Origin: Clostridiaceae bacterium
GTDB lineage: Bacteria > Bacillota > Clostridia > DSM-8532
Assembly: GCA_012719645.1 (NCBI GenBank)
Contig: JAAXZX010000091.1
Span: 1-41,495 of the forward strand
DNA: 41,495 nucleotides
Reading direction: 5' to 3'
Shown here: in pieces, positions 33,026 to 41,426 of the stretch
Position numbering within the stretch: the stretch's first letter is position 1
Layout of the letters: every line of letters begins with the position of its first letter
The notes under the pieces: model-generated
Told to the model about the DNA's origin: nothing
Seen by the model: only the letters and a program-made list of their open reading frames with translations
The model's database searches: none
Position numbers and translations under genes: made by a program

Positions 33026-36000
33026 CACCTTTCAGCTTCAGCCTGTGCGCCGGTTCGGCGACGCTGTCTATTTTTATCGCGAACGATGTTTTGTTGCGGA
33101 TATCCTCATCGGTTATGAAATGGACGTCCAGCAGGCCATCGGCCTCATAGCCTGTCCTGAGGTAATTGATCCTGGCAAGGCACAGGCTCCATCCGTTGAG
33201 CCAGTTTTCAAGCAGTTCCTTTTGCTCCGGGGTTCCGTCAAAATGGATCAGAAGGTCGATATCGCTGCCGGGCCTGGCGGTTCCGTTGCTGGTACTGCCG
33301 AAAAGATACATGGCCTTAACCCCATACTGTTCCGGGTCAAGCTCGGCGGCAAGCTGTTCTGCCATATAGAAGCGCCAGCGCCAGGAGTTGCCGTCACTGT
33401 GGTAGTCGTCAAGGGTTGCGCGGCTGATCTTTCTCGGCTTCTCTGCGGCATGCTTGGCAAGGTACCCCAAAGCTTCGCCAAGGTCCGCGTTCATGGCCAC
33501 ATTGAGCATGAGGCCATCAGATTCCTCCGGGACGTTGATGACCCTGACAACGTCCTCAAGATGCCTGTATTCGGGGAAAAGGTCCGCCAGCATATTCCTG
33601 GATCTAAGCAAAAACCTGTAGTTGAACACCGTGTTCGGATCATCGGGGTAGAGGGGAAGAACCCTTATCCCTGCTTCCACGAGATCCTGGAAGAAGTGGG
33701 TTCCGAAAGACAGTTCGGGCACATACCCCGCCTTGGTCACGGCCATCTCCATGAGGGCTGCCGTGTTGTTGATCTCGGAATAGGTTACGGGAACGCCAAG
33801 CTTGATGTCGCCGCGGCTGCCCCATCGTCCCGGGCCTATGAGGATGAACTGTCGCTTGGGGAGAACGGCATTCAGCATGCCCACCAGCCGGGCTGTGTTT
33901 TTCATGTCCTCCGGGTTTTCGAGGCTTCCGTAATGCTCGGGATCAACATACACGATATGGGATATGTTTTTTATCAGGCCGTTTGATATATACCTGTTCG
34001 CCGAGAATATGACATTCTCCTTGGGGATATCCTGGGGAATGGAGGCAGGGGCGATGTCACCGCTGTAGCTTTGCGGCCTGCACTGGAGCAGGTACAGGTC
34101 TTCTCCGTCCGAAGCGAACTCGATGTCTACGGGATGGCCGATCTTCTCCTTGAGGATGCTAAGCATGGCAGCTATCTGCTTGACGAATTTGGTCCTGGAA
34201 ATGATGCCATTGAAGGTAACGATCAGGTCGTCGCGTTTGAAGTCAATTTCAAACCTGTTGGCATCCCTGATGTGGTCGTATTCGGCAATTGATACGACCT
34301 TTTCAATATTCCCGATCCTGTCGCCGTATTCCCTCAGAATGTCGGCCACATCAACGGTCTTGAAGACGCCTTCCTCAAGATCGATGACATCCATCTTTTT
34401 CGGGGAATAGCGCCTGATTTCTTCCGGCACGATATTGACCCTGATCCCGGGCTGCCCGGGAGAGAGAAGCACGGAAAAGTCATCGCTGAGTCTGTCCACG
34501 GCACGGGTGCCAAGCCCGGGAACTATCCGCAGAAGCCCGTCCTCCCGCCGTATCCTCGGCGACCAGCGGTATTCATTGTTGCTGAAAGCAACGCCTGAGA
34601 ATAGCGGGAAGAAATACCTGCCGACCCTGTTGCCTACCACCTGCTGGATCATGATGCCCATTTCCTCATGGACATCCAGGAGGCCTCTCTCCACACGGTA
34701 CTGTATGGGATCCGGGCTGTAAACCGAGGCGTAGACCTCAAGGATGGCGTCTATCAGCGCTTCCAGGCGCTCCTTCTTGGTGCCTGTGTTGGCCAGGAAA
34801 AGACTTTTGTATTTTCCTGAAAAAGCGGAACCTATCTGGTCTTCCAGAGTGCTTGAGCTACGCACTATGATCGGCACGTCTCCCAGGTCGTCCAGCGCGA
34901 CGGACAGGCTTTTTACTATCTCGGGAGGCAACTGGGAGTTCTTCACCAACTGGATTATATTCGGATACTCAATCCGTACCTCCTGGAGATCCTTGTATTT
35001 CTGTTCATTCAACTCCTCAAGGTTGTTGTACTGGAGGAATTCCGTGATGGCATCGGTGGTGATGTACCAGGTCTTGGGGGTCTTCACCGTACCCAGGAGG
35101 GGTGAAAACTCGCTTTCGGTTTCCAGTATCTTTTTCGCCAGAATCAGGCCGTTGCTCTTGCCTCCCAGCCTGCCCTGGCTGTTTATGGGATAAATGATCT
35201 GGTTTATGATATCGAAGAAATCACTGAGATCTATATACTGTTTTGCCACATTGATGAATTCAGGCCTGTCTGAAAGCAAGCGGCTTATCAGGCCTACGTT
35301 CAGCCAGCGTTCCTTCGGGGAATACTTCAGGTCCGAATCGGTCATTACATGCTTCAGCTTCCGGATCTCCTCAATGATATTCCTCAGGGAGGGCGAAGTG
35401 CTCTGGATTGCCTTGATCAGGGAATAGGCCTTTTCCTCGCGAATCCACTTCTTGACCAGCGAGGTCAGCTCATTGCCGCTGATATTCTTTCCGGCGACCT
35501 GGAACAGTTTGTCGCAGACCGTTGATATTTCACCCAAAGGTTCCTTCATGGCAGGGGCGTTGGCATAGGCCGTATCCCCTTCCTTTCCTGCGGCGGATCC
35601 GCTGAAGATTTCCGTTGCTTCGGTAATGCCGTTTATCATCAGGTAATGGGTGAGCTTTCTGCATATATGCTTCAGCAGGGCGGGATCGGCATGCCGGATG
35701 AAATCCATAATGAGATCCCAGTCGCTGCCGCCGGGCTGCTGTGTCGTCAATTCAACCTGCGCGCTCATCTTTGACTTCATCTGGCGGTAGCTGATCATCT
35801 GGCCTATGCGGTATGCGACAGCCTTAATGAGGGTTTTCTCCTTTTCAAGGAAATATCCCTCTTCGGTTTCGGGCACAAGCTCGGTATAAACTACCTCGAT
35901 GCTGCCCACAGCCCTGTCATCCACGTATATGCTGCTTGTGTCCGATATGGGTGACGCAATGAATCCTGGTGTCTGGTAGCTGCAGTTGTTGTACACGATC

Positions 36001-36188
36001 TTGGCCTGGCACAGCTCGGGGAACCTCCAGCCGGAGGGCAGGACCCGGACAATCCTCTCAAAGACCTCCGGAAGGGTGAGCTGGTGGTTGGCAAGGATAT
36101 TGTCCACCCGGTAAAGGCAGTTCAGTTCCTTTTCACGTTCTTTCAGGATGTCCAGCAGATTCTCGGTTCCATTTGTCCTATTATCCAT
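33012..36188 (-). CDS. PEP/pyruvate-binding (PPDK_N-like) protein fused to GAF-like and nucleotidyltransferase domains
   Basis: A 1058-aa cytoplasmic multi-domain protein. (a) Residues about 5-145: GAF-like sensor (KEREKELNCLYRVDNIL, then VGSIEVVY). (b) A helical linker. (c) About 340-690: ATP-grasp domain as in PEP synthase and pyruvate phosphate dikinase, with VPIIVRSSSTLEDQIGSAFS, GIMIQQVVG and VDIEFA...LYLLQCRPQ. (d) A domain with LIGPGRWGSRGDIKLGVPV and FGTHFFQDLVEAGI. (e) About 950-1045: pol-beta-type nucleotidyltransferase with LFGSTSNGTARPGSDIDLLI, keeping GS and DxD. The phospho-His swivel and PEP-binding barrel of real PEP synthase are absent. ATG 36188 follows GGGAGGA by 9 nt; an earlier in-frame ATG at 36206 overlaps that site. 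Function unknown; phosphotransfer or nucleotidylation of a target is inference. Confidence 0.88.
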   Translation of the reverse strand: MDNRTNGTENLLDILKEREKELNCLYRVDNILANHQLTLPEVFERIVRVLPSGWRFPELCQAKIVYNNCSYQTPGFIASPISDTSSIYVDDRAVGSIEVVYTELVPETEEGYFLEKEKTLIKAVAYRIGQMISYRQMKSKMSAQVELTTQQPGGSDWDLIMDFIRHADPALLKHICRKLTHYLMINGITEATEIFSGSAAGKEGDTAYANAPAMKEPLGEISTVCDKLFQVAGKNISGNELTSLVKKWIREEKAYSLIKAIQSTSPSLRNIIEEIRKLKHVMTDSDLKYSPKERWLNVGLISRLLSDRPEFINVAKQYIDLSDFFDIINQIIYPINSQGRLGGKSNGLILAKKILETESEFSPLLGTVKTPKTWYITTDAITEFLQYNNLEELNEQKYKDLQEVRIEYPNIIQLVKNSQLPPEIVKSLSVALDDLGDVPIIVRSSSTLEDQIGSAFSGKYKSLFLANTGTKKERLEALIDAILEVYASVYSPDPIQYRVERGLLDVHEEMGIMIQQVVGNRVGRYFFPLFSGVAFSNNEYRWSPRIRREDGLLRIVPGLGTRAVDRLSDDFSVLLSPGQPGIRVNIVPEEIRRYSPKKMDVIDLEEGVFKTVDVADILREYGDRIGNIEKVVSIAEYDHIRDANRFEIDFKRDDLIVTFNGIISRTKFVKQIAAMLSILKEKIGHPVDIEFASDGEDLYLLQCRPQSYSGDIAPASIPQDIPKENVIFSANRYISNGLIKNISHIVYVDPEHYGSLENPEDMKNTARLVGMLNAVLPKRQFILIGPGRWGSRGDIKLGVPVTYSEINNTAALMEMAVTKAGYVPELSFGTHFFQDLVEAGIRVLPLYPDDPNTVFNYRFLLRSRNMLADLFPEYRHLEDVVRVINVPEESDGLMLNVAMNADLGEALGYLAKHAAEKPRKISRATLDDYHSDGNSWRWRFYMAEQLAAELDPEQYGVKAMYLFGSTSNGTARPGSDIDLLIHFDGTPEQKELLENWLNGWSLCLARINYLRTGYEADGLLDVHFITDEDIRNKTSFAIKIDSVAEPAHRLKLKGEQGV

Positions 36189-36269
36189 AGAGAAAAATCC
36201 TCCCATTCGGCAGAAGGGTAACGGTATGGGAAAAAGATGGCTTTGCGTTCATTTATTATATTACAAAAA

Positions 36270-36293
36270 AGAGGGCTGCATTAACAGCCCTCT
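36270..36293 (-). terminator. Terminator after glutamate dehydrogenase
   Basis: AGAGGGCTG (36270-36278) and CAGCCCTCT (36285-36293), 6-nt loop. On the minus strand it is followed by a run of six T. Confidence 0.85.
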
Positions 36294-36304
36294 ATTTGTC
36301 CGGA

Positions 36305-37591
36305 TCACACCCAACCGCGGCTCTTTACTGCCTGTGCCACACGGCTTATGGCTATTACGTATGCAGCGTCGCGCATGGTCAGGTTCCTGCTCTGTGCCAG
36401 TTCGTACACAGCCCTGTATGCCGAGGTCATCTTGGTATCCAGCTTCGCCAGGACCTCGTCCTTTTCCCAATAATAATTCATATTGCACTGTACCTGCTCG
36501 AAGTAGCTGCAGGTAACGCCTCCGGCATTGGCCAGGAAGTCGGGAATAACGAATATGCCCTTGTCAATGAGCACCTTGTCGGCATCGTTGGTGGTGGGAC
36601 CATTGGCTGCCTCGAGGACTACCTTGACCTGGCTGCTGATCCTGTTGACATTGTCAATTGTGATCTGGTTTTCCAGGGCAGCGGGTACCATGATGTCTAC
36701 ATCCTGCTCAATCCAGGCTTCTCCGGGGAGTACCTCGTAACCCAGGTCCGCAGCCTTTTCCTTGTCGATGGTGCCAAACCTGTCGGTGATGCCAAGTAGT
36801 TCGTCAATGCTCATGCCGCTTTTCCTGCGGAAGGTATAGGCTTTCTTGTCGTTGTTGTCCCAGCAGGAGATGGCGATGACCTTGCCGCCCAGCTGGGTAT
36901 AAAGCTTGACAGCATACTGGGCCACATTGCCGAAGCCCTGGAAACTTGCCGTTGTCTTTGTGATGTCTATTCCCAGGTTCTTCAGTGCCTCGCGCAGGAC
37001 GTATATAACCCCGAAACCGGTAGCTTCTGTCCTTCCAAGGGAACCTCCCATGCCGACGGGCTTGCCCGTGATGAATCCCGGGTACTTTGCGCCGTGTATG
37101 GCTTCATATTCGTCCAGCATCCAAAGCATGTGCTTGGCATTGGTCATGACATCGGGAGCCGGCACGTCGGATAACGGCCCAACATTTTTGGCAAGCTGGC
37201 GTATGTAACCGCGGCAGATCTGTTCCTGCTCCCTCTCGGACAGGCTGTGAGGATCGCAGATAACACCTCCCTTGCCGCCGCCGAGCGGGATATCGACAAC
37301 GGAGCATTTCCAGGTCATCCACATGGAAAGGGCGCGGATGGTATCTATCGTCTCCAGGGGATGGAACCTGATACCGCCCTTAGCCGGTCCTCTGGCGTCG
37401 TTGTGCTGGACGCGGAAGCCCTTGAACACTTTATAGCTTCCGTCATCCATGCGCACGGGAATCAGGAAGTGATACTCGCGCATGGGCTGCCGGAGCAGTT
37501 CCCTGGTAGCATCGTCCAGACCAAGCTGGGCGGCTACCTTGTCAAACTGTGCCTGTGCGGTTTCAAAGGGGTTATAGGGTGAGTTACTCAT
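36305..37591 (-). CDS. gdhA: Glutamate dehydrogenase (Glu/Leu/Phe/Val dehydrogenase family)
   Basis: A 428-aa oxidoreductase that interconverts glutamate and 2-oxoglutarate plus ammonia. Present are the substrate-site lysines K71 (GPAKGGIRFHP) and K107 (PLGGGKGGV), catalytic D147 (PAPDVMT), and the Rossmann motif QGFGNVAQYA. The 420-430-aa length is that of the hexameric, mostly NAD-linked catabolic enzymes of Clostridia and Bacillus RocG/GudB rather than the 450-aa biosynthetic NADPH form. GGAGG lies 7 nt before ATG 37591; the longer reading frame upstream lacks a ribosome binding site. Flanked by a terminator and an upstream leader hairpin, it is its own transcription unit. Confidence 0.94.
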   Translation of the reverse strand: MSNSPYNPFETAQAQFDKVAAQLGLDDATRELLRQPMREYHFLIPVRMDDGSYKVFKGFRVQHNDARGPAKGGIRFHPLETIDTIRALSMWMTWKCSVVDIPLGGGKGGVICDPHSLSEREQEQICRGYIRQLAKNVGPLSDVPAPDVMTNAKHMLWMLDEYEAIHGAKYPGFITGKPVGMGGSLGRTEATGFGVIYVLREALKNLGIDITKTTASFQGFGNVAQYAVKLYTQLGGKVIAISCWDNNDKKAYTFRRKSGMSIDELLGITDRFGTIDKEKAADLGYEVLPGEAWIEQDVDIMVPAALENQITIDNVNRISSQVKVVLEAANGPTTNDADKVLIDKGIFVIPDFLANAGGVTCSYFEQVQCNMNYYWEKDEVLAKLDTKMTSAYRAVYELAQSRNLTMRDAAYVIAISRVAQAVKSRGWV

Positions 37592-37982
37592 GGTCTGACC
37601 TCCAAACTTTATATTTCTATTTTTTAGCAATAACACATTTATTGCCTAATGCCATACAAAATATGAGATATCTGGAAAGACCACTTAAATGACAATGGGC
37701 ACTCAACCTAAAAATTGAGGTGCCCGGTAACTCAGTCAAATCAAGGTCTTAAATATTGCTGGAATTCATTATATCCGTGCTTCCATAGGCTGTCAATCAT
37801 TGAAATGGATGGATTAAATAGAAAATAGGTAATTTAAAGGGCGTATAGGATAAAAATGGTTTATGATCACTTTAATTACTGCCAGCGCTTTTTATGGCTG
37901 ATGCTTAAAGCCATGCCGACCGGGGAAGGCCGGTACGCCGGTCGATGTATGGGTTCCTATCGGTATTCTTCTTATTAATGCC
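37592..37982. other. 391-bp AT-rich intergenic region upstream of gdhA
   Basis: No gene is convincing here. It holds the hairpin at 37697-37725 (stem GGGCACTCAA/TTGAGGTGCCC with one bulged base), which lies upstream of gdhA and may be a regulatory leader or an upstream terminator. A CGACCGG/CCGGTCG inverted repeat (37917-37923 with 37938-37944) sits downstream of the small gene at 37983. I see no clear riboswitch. Confidence 0.5.
37697..37725. repeat. Bulged hairpin upstream of gdhA
   Basis: GGGCACTCAA (37697-37706) and TTGAGGTGCCC (37715-37725) pair with one bulged base around an 8-nt AT-rich loop, about 105-135 bp upstream of the gdhA start. It could terminate upstream transcription on the minus strand or shape the gdhA leader. 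Confidence 0.5.
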
Positions 37983-38357
37983 CTATACGCATTGGAAGGA
38001 TTCTATCTGGTTAAGGTCAATACCAAAGAATACCCAACTGAAACCGGTCCATCTGAAACCCGCAATTGATCTGCGCCCCAGGGTCACCGGAAAGAGCCAG
38101 AACGGCTGCCCCCTTCTTGGCCATATGAAGGTGAACCTGAACAGACAGAAACGTATGGAACCCGGATCAACAGCAAGCGGAACAATGGCTGGCCTGGCTG
38201 GTATTGTACTGGGCGGCGGGCCGCTGGGCACCTGGAACCCGGGCCGGGGAGGGAATCCCGGAAAACCTGGAAACTGCTGGAGTTTTAGATCAAATACAAG
38301 TCTGAAGGGCTGTTTAACGTATGTTTTCGGTATATCGGGAATAATGCTTATGTCCAT
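37983..38357 (-). CDS. Small Phe/Pro/Gly-rich protein with aromatic C-terminal domain
   Basis: A 124-aa protein. After a polar start there is a low-complexity stretch (FPGFPGFPPRPGFQVPSGPP, about 33-52). The C-terminal half is rich in aromatic residues (FTFIWPRRGQPFWLFPVTLG, then SIAGFRWTGFSWVFFGIDL). That pattern recurs, as far as I recall, in short Clostridial and Bacillus proteins of unknown function. AAAGGTGG lies 7 nt before ATG 38357, which decided the strand. The antisense plus-strand frame has no ribosome binding site. No signal peptide is evident, so surface location is uncertain. Confidence 0.65.
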   Translation of the reverse strand: MDISIIPDIPKTYVKQPFRLVFDLKLQQFPGFPGFPPRPGFQVPSGPPPSTIPARPAIVPLAVDPGSIRFCLFRFTFIWPRRGQPFWLFPVTLGRRSIAGFRWTGFSWVFFGIDLNQIESFQCV

Positions 38358-38454
38358 GGCAAAACCACCTTTCAAAGCAACCTCTGTTACCAGTATATGT
38401 ACAAGCCTGCGGAAAGGGACATGCCAGGTGCTTTATGCGAGGAGGCCGCAATAC

Positions 38455-38498
38455 AAAAAGGACGGCGGCCGGGCTGCATGCCCGTGCCGCCGTCCTTT
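38455..38498 (-). terminator. Terminator of the GH43 gene
   Basis: AAGGACGGCGGC (38458-38469) pairs with GCCGCCGTCCTT (38486-38497). A second CGGGC/GCCCG pair inside extends the stem. On the minus strand a T-run follows. It directly follows the GH43 stop. Confidence 0.85.
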
Positions 38499-38516
38499 GA
38501 AGGTTTTCCGTATGTA

Positions 38517-39503
38517 TCAATCGTAGGGTTTTATGGTCTGTATTGTACCGTCGGGATTGTATTTCAGCTCCGTGTATTTGACGCAGCGCTTGTTGTCGAT
38601 TCCTCCCGACAGGGAACTGTCGTGATAGAACAGGTACCATTTGCCCTTGAACTCGACTATCGAATGATGGGTTGTCCAGCCGATAACCGGCTCAAGTATG
38701 CGGCCCTTGTAAACGAAGGGACCTTTAGGGTTCTTGCTGATTGCGTAGACAAGGTAGTGGGTGGTGCCTGTGGAATAGGAGAGATAGTAATAACCATTAT
38801 ACTTATGCATCCACGGGCCTTCGAAATACCTCCTGTCCTCGTCTCCCGCGGTTATGGGCTTTCCGTTCTCATCAAGGATCTGTACCTGCTGGGGCGGCTC
38901 CTTGAAACTGAGCATATCATCAGTGAGTTCAGCGACCCTGGGCCCGAGGGCAGGTTCATCTCCCGCAGGGCCCATGGCATCAGGCTTAAATGTTCCCGTC
39001 TGCCATTTCTCCAGCTGTCCTCCCCACAGGCCGCCGAAATACATGTAAGCCCTGCCGTCATCATCAACTAATACGGCCGGGTCAATACTGAAGCTGCCCT
39101 CTATGTAATTGGGTTCCGGCTTGAATGGGCCTGCAGGGTTCGGGCTTGTGGCGACACCGATTCTGAAGTTGCCGTCCTTGTCCCTGGCGGGGAAGTAGAA
39201 ATAATACATATTGTTTTTAAATGCGCAATCCGGCGCCCACATCTGCTTTGAAACCCATGGGACGTCCTTCATGTGCAGCACCTGGCCATGGTCAATGACT
39301 GGAGAATCGAAGTCATCCAGGGAAAGAACATGATAGTCTTCCATGGCATACTGGTCTCCGTTGTCATTGGATGGGATGTCCAGGTCAAGGTCATGGGATG
39401 GATAGATGTACAGTTTTCCCTCAAAAACATGGGCTGACGGGTCAGCGGTGTAGATGTGGTCCACTAAAGGATGTTTTGGTTTAGGAATCGAACATTTTTT
39501 CAT
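38517..39503 (-). CDS. Glycoside hydrolase family 43 (arabinofuranosidase/xylosidase-like)
   Basis: A 328-aa five-bladed beta-propeller glycosidase. The three GH43 acids are seen: general base D21 (TADPSA), pKa-tuning D141 (SIDPAV) and general acid E228 (FEGPWM). The H-x-S motif THHSIVEF near the end is also typical. No signal peptide, so it acts in the cytoplasm on short arabinoxylan-type oligosaccharides; the exact sugar is not predictable. ATG 39503 is 9 nt from AGGAGG. The in-frame ATG at 39512 touches that site. No transporter or other glycosidase is nearby. Confidence 0.9.
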   Translation of the reverse strand: MKKCSIPKPKHPLVDHIYTADPSAHVFEGKLYIYPSHDLDLDIPSNDNGDQYAMEDYHVLSLDDFDSPVIDHGQVLHMKDVPWVSKQMWAPDCAFKNNMYYFYFPARDKDGNFRIGVATSPNPAGPFKPEPNYIEGSFSIDPAVLVDDDGRAYMYFGGLWGGQLEKWQTGTFKPDAMGPAGDEPALGPRVAELTDDMLSFKEPPQQVQILDENGKPITAGDEDRRYFEGPWMHKYNGYYYLSYSTGTTHYLVYAISKNPKGPFVYKGRILEPVIGWTTHHSIVEFKGKWYLFYHDSSLSGGIDNKRCVKYTELKYNPDGTIQTIKPYD

Positions 39504-39590
39504 GTCGGTCATCCTCCTGGCAAAATATAATGTAAAACAAAAGGATTAACTAAAGTAAAGGTTATTACTATATCAGGTATACCCAACTAT

Positions 39591-41165
39591 TCAATCCTTT
39601 AAACTTCTTTTTATAAAGCGTGTGAACAGGCGTTCAAGAAATGACTTTCCCACAGGTTTTTTCGGACTGCTTCTGCCCGCCCCTGTATTATCCCCGGTGC
39701 TTATTATTGAAGGCTTGGCCGCTACGAATACAGGCTTCCCGTTATTCTTCGAATTAACTATGTTGATCCGTCCGGCAGGTTTCCTGTCCGATGGCTGCCT
39801 GCCCGCGGCCTTGTTCCCTGTCGAGGAAGCCGCTGCAGCGCCGGTGTGTTCGCCTTTGCTTGCTTTCCCCTGGCCTTTCGCCTTCCCGGCCTTTTCACGG
39901 GAGCTCTTTGAACGGGAAGATTCCCTTCCGGTTTTGCGGGAGCGCTGCCGTTTTGCCGGCAGCCTTCCTGCCGCTTCAGCAGTCCTGGCCTGAATGGCGT
40001 GGGATTTTATCCATTGCTCCACCTCTTCGGAGTGGATGACAAGTTCGGACTCATCCGGCCATTCGGCTTCCTCGATCAGGACGCCGATATGTTCCTCTAT
40101 TTCGTAAAGGGTCATGATATCATCCCTTGTTACCAGGGAAACGGCCTGTCCCATCTGCCCGGCACGACCGGTCCGGCCTATTCTGTGGATATAACTGTCC
40201 CTGTCGTTGGGGACATCGTAATTTACCACCAGTGTTAAGCCTTCAACATGGATTCCCCGGGCTGCCACGTCGGTGGCCACAAGGAGTTGAAAGCCACCTT
40301 CCTTGAACTGCTGCATTGTGGCAAGACGCCTGCCCTGGGGGATATCTCCATGGAGAGCCTGGGCTGCGTATCCTTTCCTGATCAGAAACCTTGCGACCCG
40401 GTCCACGGCTATTTTTGTATTGCAGAAAATCATGCAGCTTTCGGGGCGCATGTAAAGGAGCAGCCGGTTCAGGCGTTCAAGCTTTTCCTTTTCCTCAACA
40501 CGGTAGTAGCGCTGGCTGACTGTGTCCACGGTCTTGACAGGAGATTCTGTCTCGATGGTCAGGGGATCCTTCATGTATTTGACGCATATATTCCTGATTT
40601 CAGGCGGTATGGTGGCAGAGAAAAGAAGGGTTACACGGTCCTCGGGGAGGGTCCGTATAATCTTTTCAACCTGGTCTATAAAGCCCATATCCAGCATCCG
40701 GTCAGCCTCGTCCAGGACCAGGAAGCGTATATTGCGGGTGTCCAGGCTGCCTTGCTGTATATGATCATAAACCCGTCCCGGCGTACCCGTAATGATGGAC
40801 AGGCCCTGGTTTATGGCCTGGATTTCAAGAGCCATGCTGTGCTTGCCATATACAGCCGTTGTCCTGTGACTGAGGTGCCTGGACAGTAGCTTTAGATCGT
40901 TGTCCACCTGGACCGCCAGTTCCCTTGTGGGAGTGAGGATAAGGCACTGGGGGCCAGGCGCGTCAGGATCGGTCAACTGTAATATTGAAACACCGAAAAC
41001 CGCTGTTTTCCCGCTTCCGGTCTTGGACCTGACGATGATGTCCTGCTGCTTCAATATGTGTGGTATGGCCTTGCTCTGGATTTCTGTTGGCGCGGTGTAG
41101 CCCATCTCCTCAATAGCCTTCAGCAGTGGAGGAGAAATGCCTAATTCACTGAAACTGCTAATCAT
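39591..41165 (-). CDS. DEAD-box ATP-dependent RNA helicase
   Basis: A 524-aa helicase that unwinds short RNA duplexes, in Gram-positives often tied to ribosome assembly, mRNA decay and cold growth. Motifs: Q motif FSELGISPPLLKAIEEMGY, then TEIQ (5-30); I SKTGSGKTA (47-55, K53); Ia PTRELAVQ (79-86); II DEAD (152-155); III SAT; VI HRIGRTGR. The first 390 residues are the helicase core. The last 130 (about 395-524) are a low-complexity basic tail rich in K, R, S, G and A, likely to bind RNA non-specifically. It differs from the structured RNA-binding domain of DbpA. An AGAAGG touches ATG 41165, so the ribosome binding site is poor; the Q motif nevertheless fits this start. Confidence 0.95.
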   Translation of the reverse strand: MISSFSELGISPPLLKAIEEMGYTAPTEIQSKAIPHILKQQDIIVRSKTGSGKTAVFGVSILQLTDPDAPGPQCLILTPTRELAVQVDNDLKLLSRHLSHRTTAVYGKHSMALEIQAINQGLSIITGTPGRVYDHIQQGSLDTRNIRFLVLDEADRMLDMGFIDQVEKIIRTLPEDRVTLLFSATIPPEIRNICVKYMKDPLTIETESPVKTVDTVSQRYYRVEEKEKLERLNRLLLYMRPESCMIFCNTKIAVDRVARFLIRKGYAAQALHGDIPQGRRLATMQQFKEGGFQLLVATDVAARGIHVEGLTLVVNYDVPNDRDSYIHRIGRTGRAGQMGQAVSLVTRDDIMTLYEIEEHIGVLIEEAEWPDESELVIHSEEVEQWIKSHAIQARTAEAAGRLPAKRQRSRKTGRESSRSKSSREKAGKAKGQGKASKGEHTGAAAASSTGNKAAGRQPSDRKPAGRINIVNSKNNGKPVFVAAKPSIISTGDNTGAGRSSPKKPVGKSFLERLFTRFIKRSLKD

Positions 41166-41198
41166 CCTTCTCTTTCTTTCCCTGGTGCAATTATTATG

Positions 41199-41227
41199 AT
41201 TATATCATCTATCCTCACAGGTTTCCA
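41199..41227 (-). promoter_or_regulatory. Promoter of the DEAD-box helicase gene
   Basis: Minus strand: TGGAAA (41227-41222) and a consensus TATAAT (41204-41199) with a 17-bp gap. The leader would be about 27 nt. Confidence 0.55.
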
Positions 41228-41292
41228 TATGTATTGGGTTAAATTGTAAATGCAGCATAATACTTGATGCAAATACTATCAGTCTGCCTTGA

Positions 41293-41322
41293 TTGACAGC
41301 GCCGGGAAGCGTATGCTATGAT
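41293..41322 (+). promoter_or_regulatory. Promoter reading off the right edge
   Basis: TTGACA (41293-41298) and TATGAT (41317-41322) are 18 bp apart on the plus strand. It probably serves the gene that begins at 41427, with a leader of about 100 nt. Confidence 0.55.
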
Positions 41323-41426
41323 GTAAAAAAGCTGACAGGAAGTCGGCATTTCGGCAATAGCCATATAGCCAATGAATGAAGGATACCATGAAGGTATTTG
41401 CCCTGTTAACGGAGGGCGATATTTTT

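Noticed and set aside
33045..33986. 313-codon plus-strand frame under the PPDK-like gene
   Set aside because: Antisense to the nucleotidyltransferase and GPGRWG domains, with no ribosome binding site.
37945..38526. 193-codon plus-strand frame opposite the Phe/Pro/Gly-rich gene
   Set aside because: No ribosome binding site, and it runs through the GH43 terminator; the minus strand has a well-placed AAAGGTGG and a structured domain pattern.
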